Assembly: GCA_041744075.1 (NCBI GenBank)
Contig: JBGTLQ010000140.1
Coordinates: 1-64,000, forward strand
Source of the DNA: JAJTZA01 sp041744075
Lineage (GTDB): Bacteria; Verrucomicrobiota; Verrucomicrobiia; Chthoniobacterales; Terrimicrobiaceae
Direction of reading: 5' to 3'
DNA: 64,000 nt
The notes under the pieces were generated by a model. The model did no database searches. It saw only the letters and a program-made list of their open reading frames with translations, and had not been told where the DNA came from. Of the stretch, positions 1 through 8,578 are shown one piece after another. A program made the position numbers and the translations under genes. Position 1 is the first letter of the stretch. Every line of letters starts with the position of its first letter.

Positions 1-1105
1 GGGGAGCAAACAGTTTGCAGATTTCCTGAACCACGCGACCGGGGCTGAACGGTTCATTTTCGATGTCCAATTTTCCGGCTTCGATTTTTGAGAAATCCAG
101 AATGTCATTCAGAATTCTGAGCAAGGACTTGCCGCTGTTGCGAATGGTCTCCAGGTGTTCGGATTGTTCGTTGCTCAACGGAGTCCCTGCGAGAAGGTCG
201 GAGTAGCCCAGGATGCCATTCAGGGGCGTGCGGACTTCATGACTCATAATGGCTAGAAATTCGGATTTGGCGCGGGTCACTTCTTCAAGTCGGTTGTTCA
301 TTGCGCTTAGGGTCTCGTTTCGAGCCAGCAGGAGCCCATGGTCCTCAATGAGGGCCTGGCGCATCAGCTCGAGGGCTGTTGCCAACTCGCCGATTTCATC
401 TTTTCGATCTTGGATTTTTGGGAAGGGTGTTTCGAGCTCTCCGTGGGTGATCTGCCCAGCCGCCTTGGCCATCTCCTTAATGGGTTGAGCGAGGTTTGTG
501 CCAATCAGGTACGCCACAAGAATAAATACGAACATCGTTATAGGGACAGATATAAGCAGCCCCGTCCGAATCTGTTTCGACAGTCGCTCCGCCTGGTCAT
601 TTGCCTTCGTTGCGACTTGGCGGTGAATGGTAACCAACGCAGAAGCTTTGGCGCGGGCTTCATCCATCATCTTTCTTCCTTCACCCACTGCGACAAAGGC
701 CCTTGCGGCTTCCATGCCCTGCGTCCTTGCGATTTGCAATGATGTGTCAATATGGTTGAGTCTTGAAGAGGCGATGGATTCGAAAGCATCGATGGATGGA
801 GTCACCTCGGAATCGTGTGTGCTTTCGCGAAGCGCCTGAAACGCGGCTTTCAGTTTCGCGCCCGCATTGGTGGAGGGCTTCAGGTAGGCCTCTTCTCCTG
901 TGATCAGGTAACCGCGTTGTGCGGTCTCCGCATCTTGAAGCACATCCATCGCCTCCCCAAGGTGAAGGAGCATCAGGCGCTGCGCCGCTCGTTCACGAAA
1001 GGAATTTAACAAAGTATCAAGAGAAACGACCGCCACGCAGCCGACAGCCCCGATAAGAATGGCGGAGACCAACGCGGTGACAAATATTTTACGGGTGATC
1101 GTCAT
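1..1105 (-). CDS. Sensor histidine kinase with CHASE3 and HAMP domains (3' end outside window)
   Basis: About 368 N-terminal residues are visible; the ATP-binding domain lies beyond the left edge. Translation from the ATG at 1105 gives a membrane segment at about residues 6-26, then a CHASE3-like extracellular region containing the typical ETAQRGYLITGEEAYL stretch, a second membrane segment near residues 170-195, a HAMP linker and a HisKA dimerisation domain. The phosphorylated histidine is H289 in MSHEVRTPLNGILG. Kinases of this type sense a periplasmic or membrane cue and autophosphorylate, often passing phosphate to a receiver. The gene follows the SNF2 helicase on the same strand after 55 bp. 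The signal and the partner cannot be judged because the C-terminus is missing; a hybrid kinase with receiver domains is possible. Confidence 0.88.
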   Translation of the reverse strand, partial: MTITRKIFVTALVSAILIGAVGCVAVVSLDTLLNSFRERAAQRLMLLHLGEAMDVLQDAETAQRGYLITGEEAYLKPSTNAGAKLKAAFQALRESTHDSEVTPSIDAFESIASSRLNHIDTSLQIARTQGMEAARAFVAVGEGRKMMDEARAKASALVTIHRQVATKANDQAERLSKQIRTGLLISVPITMFVFILVAYLIGTNLAQPIKEMAKAAGQITHGELETPFPKIQDRKDEIGELATALELMRQALIEDHGLLLARNETLSAMNNRLEEVTRAKSEFLAIMSHEVRTPLNGILGYSDLLAGTPLSNEQSEHLETIRNSGKSLLRILNDILDFSKIEAGKLDIENEPFSPGRVVQEICKLFAP

Positions 1106-1160
1106 TTTGTTAACTGGCGCGCGGTCTAACCCTGCGTCCGCCAATAGGAAAGCGAGGCGA

Positions 1161-3785
1161 CTATTTCCCTCCTTCTACAAGAGGTTTGGCGTCATGTCGA
1201 TTTTCGATAGTGGCAGCGCGGGCCTCGGCTTTTTCTGCGGCGAGGGTTAGCAGTTTTGCGTCATCGTGAAGCTCCTCGGCTAGGAGAGCCTTGGCAGCGC
1301 GGCGTTTTTTTGCGGCGAGGTCCCGCAACGATTCAATCTCTGCGAGTTGTTCGCGTGTGAGTGGTGGTGGCAATGTTTCCCCGCTGATGCCGAGGAGTGG
1401 TCGAGTGGCTCGGGCGTGGATGGTGATGAAACCGGAGGCCGCAAGGCGTTGGATAGACTCCCAAGATGCTGCATCGAGGATTTCGAGCGATGGTTTGTCT
1501 CCGCGCCATGGAGCATTTTGAAAGGCTTCTTCCAGGGCTGGCCGGTGGGTGTTGACCTTGTCCTGTACCACGGCGACGAGAACGGGGGTTTCTGATCCGG
1601 GAACCCAAGTTTCGTGGCAGTGAACAAGGTGTGACCCGAGTTTGGTCTTGGCACGATGGGCGAAGGCGGCAGCAGGGTCAGAGGAAAATGAGCCAGAGCC
1701 TCCGCCGGGGTGTTCTGCAGGCACACGGGCCAGGATTTGTTCCAATCTTTTGAGGAGGGCTTGATTTCCCCTTTTGAGTTTAATTTCGGAGAGGTCTCCG
1801 ACTCCGTCCAAGACGCCCTGAGCCAATTCCATTTTGTTGGCCAGACTTCCAAGCATCCCGTGTTCGATGGTGTTTTCTGCGATGAGGTTAACCACGGTGA
1901 CAGGGCGGCGTTGGTTTTTTCGCCAGGCGCGAGCAATCCTTTGCTCGAGCTTTGCGGGGTTCCATGGCAGGTCGCAATTGATAACCACGCTCGCGTTCTG
2001 AAGATTGAGCCCGACCCCGCCGGAGTCCGTGCTAAGGAACAGTCGGCAGTTCGGGTTATTTCGGAAAGCCATGATTTCGGCCCGCCGTTGCTTTTGAGGA
2101 ACCTTGCCGGTGTGCCATGCAAAACCGATGTCTTCATTCTCTGCCCAAGCACGAACCTTTGACAACATCCCTTCCCATTCTGAGAATACGATGATTTTCA
2201 CATCGGGATCGGAAAGGGATTCCTCTAGAGCCCGCGCCAACTCTTCGAGCTTGGGGCAATCTTGGCAGGGGTTTCCTTTTAGAATGGATGGGGAGTCGCA
2301 AATCATCCTCATGATGTTCATAAGGATCATTAGCATTTCTTGTTGTTTGGGTGTGAGGGGTCGCCGTTTGGCGATGTTCACAAGCTCGGCGACCTGCCGT
2401 TCGTGGGCGGAATATTCGTCCCGCATGGTCGGGGTGAGGGGAACAAAGAGATTGCGGTCGGTGCGATCAGGAAGTTCAGTTTCGACATCGGCTTTGCGGC
2501 GGCGGAGCAGAAGGGGGCGCACACGCTCACGGAGAAGATGCAAGTTTTTGTAACCCTCAGGTCGGCCTTTATCATCGAACGAATAGTAATCCCTGTTGAA
2601 TCGAAAGAGTGGTCCTAGGATCGAGGGATCAAGGAAATCAACAAGTGAACGCAGTTCATCAATACGATTTTCGATGGGCGTTCCTGTGAGAACAAAAGCG
2701 TAGCGGCTTTGCAGGCGTTTGACGGCTTGAGCAGTTTTGGTGGACCAATTTTTGATGCGTTGGGCTTCGTCAAGGACGATGATATCTGGGCGGAGACGTT
2801 GGTTGATGTCGAGGCTGTCGGCGACCACCTGCTCATAGTTTGCGATGGTGAAAAAAGGAGGGTTGGGTTCGCTGTAGAGTTTCGCTCGGAGCGAGCGGCC
2901 ACCAAAAATGAGGCGAAGGGGAAGGTTGGTAAATTTTTGGATTTGTTCTTCCCATTCTGTCTTCAGCGAAGCCGGCGTCACCACTAAGACCCGATCGGCT
3001 TTTCCCAAATGATGCAACAATGCACAGGCGGCAATGGCTTGAATGGTTTTGCCGAGGCCCATCTCATCCGCCAGGAGCGCCCGTTCTCCAAATGCCAAGT
3101 GAAGCATGCCCTCCCGTTGATAAGGAAACAAAGGTGAGAGGGTGACATGTTCCGGTTGGCTCCCATTTCTCACTCCAACTTCGTATTCCCTGCGCAAGAT
3201 CACCCGCTCGCTTTCTTGCCGGCGTGCCTTGAGCCAAGGGGTCACATCTTGCGAAATGCGGAGCGACCGGCTGCGCGCATTTCTAAGGTCTTTAAGGAGA
3301 TCCTCGGGTGACATCTCCGGTAGTTGCAGGGCCTGCTCGTCAAACTTGGCACGCAACCCCGGTGATAGCTTTGACAACCCGCGCTCAATTTTTAATCCCT
3401 CGCTAGTGGGCACCACATCGATCCGTGTGGACGGAAGACGCTTGGCTCCTTTAAACGCTGTGCGCTCGCGGCGTGCGAGTTGAAGAAGAACCGCTTCCAC
3501 GTGTTTGCAAGTGCCGAGTCCGTTAATTCGAAAATCCGTGCAGTTGCAAGAAAACTGCCGAGTGAGCAGGTCGCGGATTTCTGCGTGATACGTCATCCCG
3601 CTGGATGATCGAACCTCGAAATTTGAGAAAATCGGGTGGACTGCATCAAGGTTGGAGATACGAAAAGTCTCCTCTTTTGCACGAAGCTGTCGCTTGAGAA
3701 GCTCATCTGCATCCGTCGTGCGCCAATCGGTGGTGGGAGGTAGCCGTGGAGCTTTTTTTTGTTTGGATTTGGATGGTTTCTTCAT
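1161..3785 (-). CDS. SWIM zinc-finger SNF2-family DEAD/DEAH-type helicase
   Basis: An 874-residue protein. The N-terminus has a SWIM zinc finger with ligands C80, C82, C93 and H95. The SNF2 helicase core follows: Walker A with MGLGKT at about 242-247, the DEAQ box at 339-342, motif III LTGTP at about 366-370, and a helicase C domain containing the STDSGGVGLNLQ and RIARAWRKNQ motifs. The final 200 residues are a family-specific tail rich in Lys and Ala. Bacterial SWIM-SNF2 proteins are ATP-driven double-stranded DNA translocases, probably acting in nucleoid or transcription-complex remodelling, but the cellular role is not established. The gene begins 21 bp after the homocysteine-methyltransferase-like gene on the same strand and may be co-transcribed with it. 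Confidence 0.95.
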   Translation of the reverse strand: MKKPSKSKQKKAPRLPPTTDWRTTDADELLKRQLRAKEETFRISNLDAVHPIFSNFEVRSSSGMTYHAEIRDLLTRQFSCNCTDFRINGLGTCKHVEAVLLQLARRERTAFKGAKRLPSTRIDVVPTSEGLKIERGLSKLSPGLRAKFDEQALQLPEMSPEDLLKDLRNARSRSLRISQDVTPWLKARRQESERVILRREYEVGVRNGSQPEHVTLSPLFPYQREGMLHLAFGERALLADEMGLGKTIQAIAACALLHHLGKADRVLVVTPASLKTEWEEQIQKFTNLPLRLIFGGRSLRAKLYSEPNPPFFTIANYEQVVADSLDINQRLRPDIIVLDEAQRIKNWSTKTAQAVKRLQSRYAFVLTGTPIENRIDELRSLVDFLDPSILGPLFRFNRDYYSFDDKGRPEGYKNLHLLRERVRPLLLRRRKADVETELPDRTDRNLFVPLTPTMRDEYSAHERQVAELVNIAKRRPLTPKQQEMLMILMNIMRMICDSPSILKGNPCQDCPKLEELARALEESLSDPDVKIIVFSEWEGMLSKVRAWAENEDIGFAWHTGKVPQKQRRAEIMAFRNNPNCRLFLSTDSGGVGLNLQNASVVINCDLPWNPAKLEQRIARAWRKNQRRPVTVVNLIAENTIEHGMLGSLANKMELAQGVLDGVGDLSEIKLKRGNQALLKRLEQILARVPAEHPGGGSGSFSSDPAAAFAHRAKTKLGSHLVHCHETWVPGSETPVLVAVVQDKVNTHRPALEEAFQNAPWRGDKPSLEILDAASWESIQRLAASGFITIHARATRPLLGISGETLPPPLTREQLAEIESLRDLAAKKRRAAKALLAEELHDDAKLLTLAAEKAEARAATIENRHDAKPLVEGGK

Positions 3786-3806
3786 TTCGACAATGGGTTG
3801 GCTTTG

Positions 3807-4601
3807 TTATGGGCTCTCCGATTCTCTGATGGCCGCGTTTGCACTGGCGATGTGGTGCGCGGTGATGCCTTCGCCTCCAAGGAGGAGCCCTCCGCCAGTG
3901 AGGCTGATATTAACCGCCATCTCGGCATAGGCGCTGGGGCTTAATGCATGGGGTTGGGAGCTGTCTTTTTCAGAAACCAAAAACCCCATGGGCAGACCAG
4001 AGTGGGTTGTCAACATTGGGAAGACGGTCTGGAACGGTCCACCCACAACGTCAGCGCCTTCCTTTTCAAGAGTCCGGAAGGCCTCGGCGAGATCCGTTTG
4101 CGAGGTCCAGTCGAGCGAACAAATAGCAGGGCAATGGTGCAGGGCATGTTTGACTTGCAGGGCCATGACCAATTCCTCAAGGCTCGTGAAGTTTTCAAAA
4201 AAGATGAGGTCGGAGCCTCCGTCGAGCAGAGCGCCGACGCGGGCTTGGTAGGCTGCCGTTGTCCCGTGCTTTTCCTGCCCCACAGTCCCTGCGACCAAGG
4301 CTCCGGTTCCACGTGCTGCGGACTTTGCCAGTTGGGCTGCCAACCAGTGAATCTCGCTTAGGCGGTTTTCAAGTCCATGCTTTTCAAGGTCGCTCGCCCT
4401 TGCATGCAGGCTGTTCGTTCGGAGAATCTCTGCTCCCGCTTTAATAAACTCAAGATGCGCTGCCGTGACCGCATCTGGGGTTGAGAGATTAAGTTCTTCG
4501 GGGCAGTGGACGGGGGCCCGCCCCTCTTCCCGCAAGGCGGCGATGAGATCGCCATCACCAAGGACGATGCGATCCGACACTTCCTCCAGAAAATCTTTCA
4601 T
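3807..4601 (-). CDS. Divergent homocysteine S-methyltransferase-like protein
   Basis: A 264-residue single-domain protein with the TIM-barrel pattern of the homocysteine methyltransferase family (BHMT and MetH N-terminal half): an opening LGDGDLIAALR loop, AGAEILRTNS, and a C-terminal LLLGGEGITAHHI that lines up with the family GGCCGTTPEHI. Family enzymes transfer a methyl group to homocysteine using zinc held by three cysteines. All three are missing here: the paired cysteines are replaced by Glu-Gly and the GVNC loop reads GADVVGG. Only C33 and two cysteines near 155-160 remain, in non-equivalent places. The start overlaps the plsC stop by 4 bp (ATGA), so it is the last tightly coupled gene of the tyrA-aroA-cmk-plsC operon. 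Fold assignment is fairly secure; the reaction is unknown. Confidence 0.78.
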   Translation of the reverse strand: MKDFLEEVSDRIVLGDGDLIAALREEGRAPVHCPEELNLSTPDAVTAAHLEFIKAGAEILRTNSLHARASDLEKHGLENRLSEIHWLAAQLAKSAARGTGALVAGTVGQEKHGTTAAYQARVGALLDGGSDLIFFENFTSLEELVMALQVKHALHHCPAICSLDWTSQTDLAEAFRTLEKEGADVVGGPFQTVFPMLTTHSGLPMGFLVSEKDSSQPHALSPSAYAEMAVNISLTGGGLLLGGEGITAHHIASANAAIRESESP

Positions 4602-5215
4602 GGAACCGGCTTGAGGGCGGCGATGGAAGCCATCACGCGGTCACTCAGGCGCTGATAAGTTTCCCGATCTCCACCGGCAAGTTCCTCCTTGGAAAAGTGC
4701 AGGGGTTCTCCGATGGATACCGTAATGGGTAGGAGCCTTGGAAGGGCTGCATCCCGCGGGAAGGCCTCAAAGCTGCCAAAGATGCGCATGGGAAGAACCG
4801 TGGCTCCTGTTTTTGCAATCACCAGTCCAATGCCCCCCCTTGCTTCCCCCAACAACCCGTCGCGGCTGCGGGTGCCTTCGGGAAAGAGCACCACGCCCTC
4901 CCCTTGGTTGATTTTGCGGATGACTCCCCGGAGAGCCGACATGTCATTGCCATCACGTTCGACGGGAATGACATTCATCGATGGGAAAAGAGGTCCAAAA
5001 AATGGCCAGTCCATGAGGCTCTTTCTGGCTAAATAATGCACGGCCCGTTTGGAGCAAATCCCAGCCAGCGGGGGGTCGAAATAACTGGCATGATTCACTG
5101 CAAGTATTAGCGGCCCGGATTCGATCATTCGCTCGGGATGAATGACCTTCATTGAGAAGGCGTATCGTGCGACGAATTTCGCGAAATTGTAAAAGATGTT
5201 GTAAACAATATTCAT
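4598..5215 (-). CDS. plsC: 1-acyl-sn-glycerol-3-phosphate acyltransferase (PlsC family)
   Basis: A 205-residue PlsC-type lysophospholipid acyltransferase, about the usual length for short bacterial members. The catalytic HX4D motif is NHASYFDPP (H42, D47), and the glycerophosphate-binding block FPEGTRS is at about 111-117. These enzymes move an acyl chain to lysophosphatidic acid at the inner face of the cytoplasmic membrane in phospholipid synthesis. A hydrophobic N-terminal stretch fits membrane association. The gene overlaps cmk upstream and the methyltransferase-like gene downstream by 4 bp each, so the three are translationally coupled. The exact acyl acceptor cannot be told from sequence alone. 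Confidence 0.93.
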   Translation of the reverse strand: MNIVYNIFYNFAKFVARYAFSMKVIHPERMIESGPLILAVNHASYFDPPLAGICSKRAVHYLARKSLMDWPFFGPLFPSMNVIPVERDGNDMSALRGVIRKINQGEGVVLFPEGTRSRDGLLGEARGGIGLVIAKTGATVLPMRIFGSFEAFPRDAALPRLLPITVSIGEPLHFSKEELAGGDRETYQRLSDRVMASIAALKPVP

Positions 5216-5865
5216 CCCTTTGGAGCCGCGAGTCCTGATTTTTGCAAATGGGCGAGCACGAGCTCAATAACTTCCTCAATCCCGATATGGGTGGTGTCGA
5301 TGACGATGGCATCTGCGGCAGCAATCAGAGGGGCCTTGGCACGCTGGGAGTCCATGCGGTCCCTCTCCGCGATGCGGTCAGTTTCCCCCTCGGCAGCCCT
5401 CCTGCGAAGCCTTTCCTCGGGCGTGGCATCAATATAGAATTTATGAGGAGTTTGCGGGAACACGCAGGACCCAATATCACGGCCTTCAATCACGCAATCT
5501 CTGGTCGCAGCAAGGGCACGAAATTGACCGGAGAGCACTGCTCGCACAACATCCAGTTGAGAAACTGGGGAAACATGGGCATTAACCTCGGGCTCGCGGA
5601 GATGCGAGGTGGGATCGGTGTCGTCAATGAGCAATCTTGCAACGTCCCCATCAAACCCTGCCGACAACTCGGTGCGTGAAAGTATTTCTCTGGCCGAGCT
5701 TTCGTGAATGCCCTGAGAATTTTCTTTGATCAGCCACCAGGTGATGGCCCGGTAAAAGGCCCCGGAATTTACCCATGCAAAGCCGAGCCTTTGAGCCAGT
5801 CGTTTGGCAACCGTGCTTTTGCCGGAGGCTGCGGGGCCGTCAATGGCAATGACTCGACAAACCAT
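5212..5865 (-). CDS. cmk: Cytidylate kinase
   Basis: A 217-residue CMP/dCMP kinase that phosphorylates CMP and dCMP with ATP in pyrimidine nucleotide salvage and recycling. The P-loop GPAASGKST is at residues 10-18, the start is directly before the first strand (MVCRVIAIDG), and the nucleoside-binding segments include VIEGRDIGSCVFP and the arginine-rich lid RLRRRAAEGETDR. Length matches the family. The gene starts 3 bp downstream of aroA and overlaps plsC by 4 bp. The aroA-cmk pairing is a common bacterial arrangement, which supports the call. Confidence 0.96.
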   Translation of the reverse strand: MVCRVIAIDGPAASGKSTVAKRLAQRLGFAWVNSGAFYRAITWWLIKENSQGIHESSAREILSRTELSAGFDGDVARLLIDDTDPTSHLREPEVNAHVSPVSQLDVVRAVLSGQFRALAATRDCVIEGRDIGSCVFPQTPHKFYIDATPEERLRRRAAEGETDRIAERDRMDSQRAKAPLIAAADAIVIDTTHIGIEEVIELVLAHLQKSGLAAPKG

Positions 5866-5868
5866 GGG

Positions 5869-7281
5869 TTAGCCCTCCGCCGTGTCCGGCAGTCTGCCAA
5901 CGCCGCTAAAGACTCGCACGCTGCTCCGTGGACGGCTGGCACCTTTTTGAAAAATCTTGAGCGTTTTCTCGAAATCCGGGTAGGAGGTTTTCACGCAAGC
6001 CGTGTCCTCGATAACCGTCTTGCCGGATGCAAACAGCCCCGCGACGGCAAACGCCATGGCGATGCGGTGGTCTCCGAAGCTTGGCAATGTCGCCCCTTTC
6101 AATTTTGCGCCTCCGGTGATTGTCATCCCGTCAGGACTTTCTTCCACCGTGACGCCCATGGCACGCAAATTGGAAGCGATCGCAGCGATCCGGTCGGTCT
6201 CTTTGACGCGCAGTTCAGCCGCATCGCGAATGATTGTTGTTCCCTGCGCGAGAGCTCCTGCAACTGCGATGGCCGGGAGTTCGTCGATCACGTTGGCGAT
6301 TTCTGCTCCTCCAATCGTGGTTCCTCGAAGAGATGCTCCGCGAATATCCACCAAACCAAAAGGCTCGCCCTGATCGCTGACTTCAACAACTTCTCTGACC
6401 CTCACTCCCATTCTCACGAGTACGGCAAGAATGCCGGTGCGTGTGGGATTCAGTCCCACATCTTTGACCAGCAGACGGGACCCCGGGCGAGCCCCTGCTG
6501 CCACGAGCCAAAAAGCTGCACTCGAAATATCGCCTGGCACCTTAAAATCTCTGGACTCCACTTTTTGATGACCGGCCATGGTCACACGGATTTTTTGGCC
6601 CACCACGCCAATGCCTCCATTTTCGCCAGAATCCTTCAGCTGTTCGCGTCGGAGTTTGACCAAAAAATAATTCATCATCCGCTCCGTGTGGTCCCGGCTG
6701 GCTGATGGTTCGGTGACCGTGGTGATGCCTTCGGAAAATAGTCCTGCAAACAGGATCGCACTTTTGACCTGAGCACTGGCGACCGGGGTTTCGTAGGCGA
6801 TGGCTTTGAGGGGCCCCCCCTTCACCACCAAGGGCGGGGCACCGCCATCTCCCTCGGCATGCAAATCACCACCCATCTGTGACAAGGGCTCAATCACCCG
6901 GCGCATTGGGCGTTTGGATAATGAAGGATCGCCCACCAAGCGGCTTTGAAAAGGCTGGGCCGCAAGAATCCCGGAGAGCAAACGCATGGTAGTTCCCGAG
7001 TTTCCACAATCAAGATCCGCTTCAGGCATCTGAAACTTGCCGCCGCAACCATGGATCGTGACTTCACCCTCGGCCTCGCGCCCAACCTTCACCCCAAGCT
7101 GTTCCATGACGCTTAGCGTGCTGCGACAGTCCTCACCTTCAAGGAAATTGGAAATCTTGCAGGGACCATTCGAGAGGGATGCGAGCATGACGGCGCGGTG
7201 AGAAATGCTTTTGTCACCAGGCACGGTGATCTCGCCTTCAAACGGCACACCCCGCCGCACTTTGATTTGGTCCACGCTCAT
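5869..7281 (-). CDS. aroA: 3-phosphoshikimate 1-carboxyvinyltransferase (EPSP synthase)
   Basis: A 470-residue EPSP synthase, slightly longer than the usual 430-450. It joins phosphoenolpyruvate to shikimate-3-phosphate in the cytoplasmic shikimate pathway. Signature segments are PGDKSISHRAVMLASL near the N-terminus, the GNSGTTMRLLSG loop, SRDHTERMM, and RVKETDRIAAI, with the final GDHRIAMAFAVAG. The extra length is a 25-residue tail after the last family strand. The start overlaps the tyrA stop by 4 bp (ATGA). Together with tyrA it makes this operon a tyrosine/aromatic branch linked to nucleotide and lipid synthesis. Confidence 0.97.
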   Translation of the reverse strand: MSVDQIKVRRGVPFEGEITVPGDKSISHRAVMLASLSNGPCKISNFLEGEDCRSTLSVMEQLGVKVGREAEGEVTIHGCGGKFQMPEADLDCGNSGTTMRLLSGILAAQPFQSRLVGDPSLSKRPMRRVIEPLSQMGGDLHAEGDGGAPPLVVKGGPLKAIAYETPVASAQVKSAILFAGLFSEGITTVTEPSASRDHTERMMNYFLVKLRREQLKDSGENGGIGVVGQKIRVTMAGHQKVESRDFKVPGDISSAAFWLVAAGARPGSRLLVKDVGLNPTRTGILAVLVRMGVRVREVVEVSDQGEPFGLVDIRGASLRGTTIGGAEIANVIDELPAIAVAGALAQGTTIIRDAAELRVKETDRIAAIASNLRAMGVTVEESPDGMTITGGAKLKGATLPSFGDHRIAMAFAVAGLFASGKTVIEDTACVKTSYPDFEKTLKIFQKGASRPRSSVRVFSGVGRLPDTAEG

Positions 7282-8111
7282 TCCAAATCCTTTCTCACAT
7301 CTCTTGCTTGCAAAAGAAATTTTTCCAAGCCCGTGCGATCTCCTGTTTCCAGCAAATTGGCAAACACCTGCATTTCGCCCGTTAATTCCTGGAGGGAATC
7401 GAGAACTTCCTGACGGTTTTCCAAAAATATCTCAGCCCACATGGTCGGCGGACCCGCAGCCACACGTGTGGTGTCACGAAATCCGCTTCCGGTGACCGCG
7501 AGGGCGGATGGGAGGCAAGTCTCCACGGTTTTTGCCAACACCGAAGCCACGGCATGGGGAAGGTGGCTGGACCTTGCGACAAGCCGGTCGTGCTCGGCTG
7601 CGGTCAGCACCAAATTTTTGCACCCCACCAATGTCCAAAAATCTAAAATCTCGCTCAGAGCAGCTTTTTTGGTGTTCACCGTTGGCGTGAGGATACACGT
7701 GGCCCCCTCAAAAAGTTCAGCGCTTGCAAATTCCACGCCGGATTGCTCGGAACCCGCCATGGGATGGGCCCCAACAAAACGCCCGCCAAAAATTGGCTCC
7801 ATAACGTTAACCACGGATGCTTTCACGCTGCCCGCGTCGGTCACAAGGGCATCGTCAGAGACAGCATCCCTCATGTCGCTTGCCAAAGTCTCCATGGCAC
7901 CGACAGGACAACAAAACACCAAGATCTGGGCCTCACGCGCAACGTCTGCTGCGTTGCTGCTGACCATGGCTGACGGAAAGGCCCGTTGGGTTTTCTCCAC
8001 AGAAGGAGGGCGAGCCCAAAACCTCAGCGCACAATCCGGGTTCCTTTTTTCGAGCGCCAACCCGAGGGAACCTCCGATCAGACCCGGTCCAAAAATCGCG
8101 ATGGCTCTCAG
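7278..8111 (-). CDS. tyrA: Prephenate/arogenate dehydrogenase, probable CTG start
   Basis: TyrA oxidatively decarboxylates prephenate or arogenate with NAD(P) in tyrosine synthesis. The usual-start reading frame would begin at a TTG at 8060 and would remove the dinucleotide-binding loop. In the same frame just upstream lies AIFGPGLIGGSLGLALEK, the complete Rossmann glycine motif, and the next in-frame stop (TAA) is only five codons further up. The only near-cognate start in that interval is CTG at 8111, which forms a CTGA 4-bp overlap with the upstream gene's stop, exactly like the ATGA overlaps elsewhere in this operon. From CTG the protein is 277 residues, normal for a stand-alone TyrA. Later segments such as GAHPMAGSEQSGVEFA are typical. 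Function is secure; the start codon is inferred. Confidence 0.9.
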   Translation of the reverse strand: MRAIAIFGPGLIGGSLGLALEKRNPDCALRFWARPPSVEKTQRAFPSAMVSSNAADVAREAQILVFCCPVGAMETLASDMRDAVSDDALVTDAGSVKASVVNVMEPIFGGRFVGAHPMAGSEQSGVEFASAELFEGATCILTPTVNTKKAALSEILDFWTLVGCKNLVLTAAEHDRLVARSSHLPHAVASVLAKTVETCLPSALAVTGSGFRDTTRVAAGPPTMWAEIFLENRQEVLDSLQELTGEMQVFANLLETGDRTGLEKFLLQARDVRKDLE

Positions 8112-8506
8112 GGCACCAAAAAGATCTTACTGGTGTAAGGGCATTTGACTTCCGTGCCGGGAGGAAATCCCCGCACGTCCACATAACCGGCGTAAGCCGC
8201 ATGTGGGCTGGTCACGAATCCAGGTTTGCCGGGCACGGGTGTTGCGTAGGGAAGATCTCGGGTGGGAGGTGCTGCGATGGTGGCATCTGGTGTGGGTGCA
8301 GGCGTCGGAGGGGCCGTGACCACCGTCTCAACAACTGTGGTTTCAGGCGCTGGGGTAGTGGGTGTGACAAAACCCGTATCCGAAGATGTCCCCTGATATC
8401 CATAACGACTTCTGCCGCCAGGAGGCGCTTCTTCAGTCTCAGGCTGACACGCCCCCAGCGCTCCCAGTGCCACACAGGCAACCACAATCCATGATGTCTT
8501 TTTCAT
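8108..8506 (-). CDS. Small proline/threonine-rich lipoprotein
   Basis: From the ATG at 8506 the protein is 132 residues: MKKTSW, a hydrophobic stretch and the lipobox LGAC with C19 as the lipidated cysteine. An upstream in-frame start at 8536 would add ten residues before the signal, which is less likely. The middle is a Pro/Thr/Val-rich low-complexity linker (about residues 45-90), and the end is a compact GYVDVRGFPPGTEVKCPYTSKIF segment, which may be a small folded module. I do not recognise a function. It heads the tyrA-aroA-cmk-plsC operon and its stop overlaps the proposed tyrA start by 4 bp. Confidence 0.75.
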   Translation of the reverse strand: MKKTSWIVVACVALGALGACQPETEEAPPGGRSRYGYQGTSSDTGFVTPTTPAPETTVVETVVTAPPTPAPTPDATIAAPPTRDLPYATPVPGKPGFVTSPHAAYAGYVDVRGFPPGTEVKCPYTSKIFLVP

Positions 8507-8578
8507 AATCAGATAACTCCCAATAACACGCACCATCCCGAGCCAACTTGCAATGTAAATCTCATAGCAACCGCACGG

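Noticed and set aside
5704..6705. Plus-strand frame of 333 codons opposite aroA
   Set aside because: It is a shadow of the well-supported aroA gene with no recognisable protein features.
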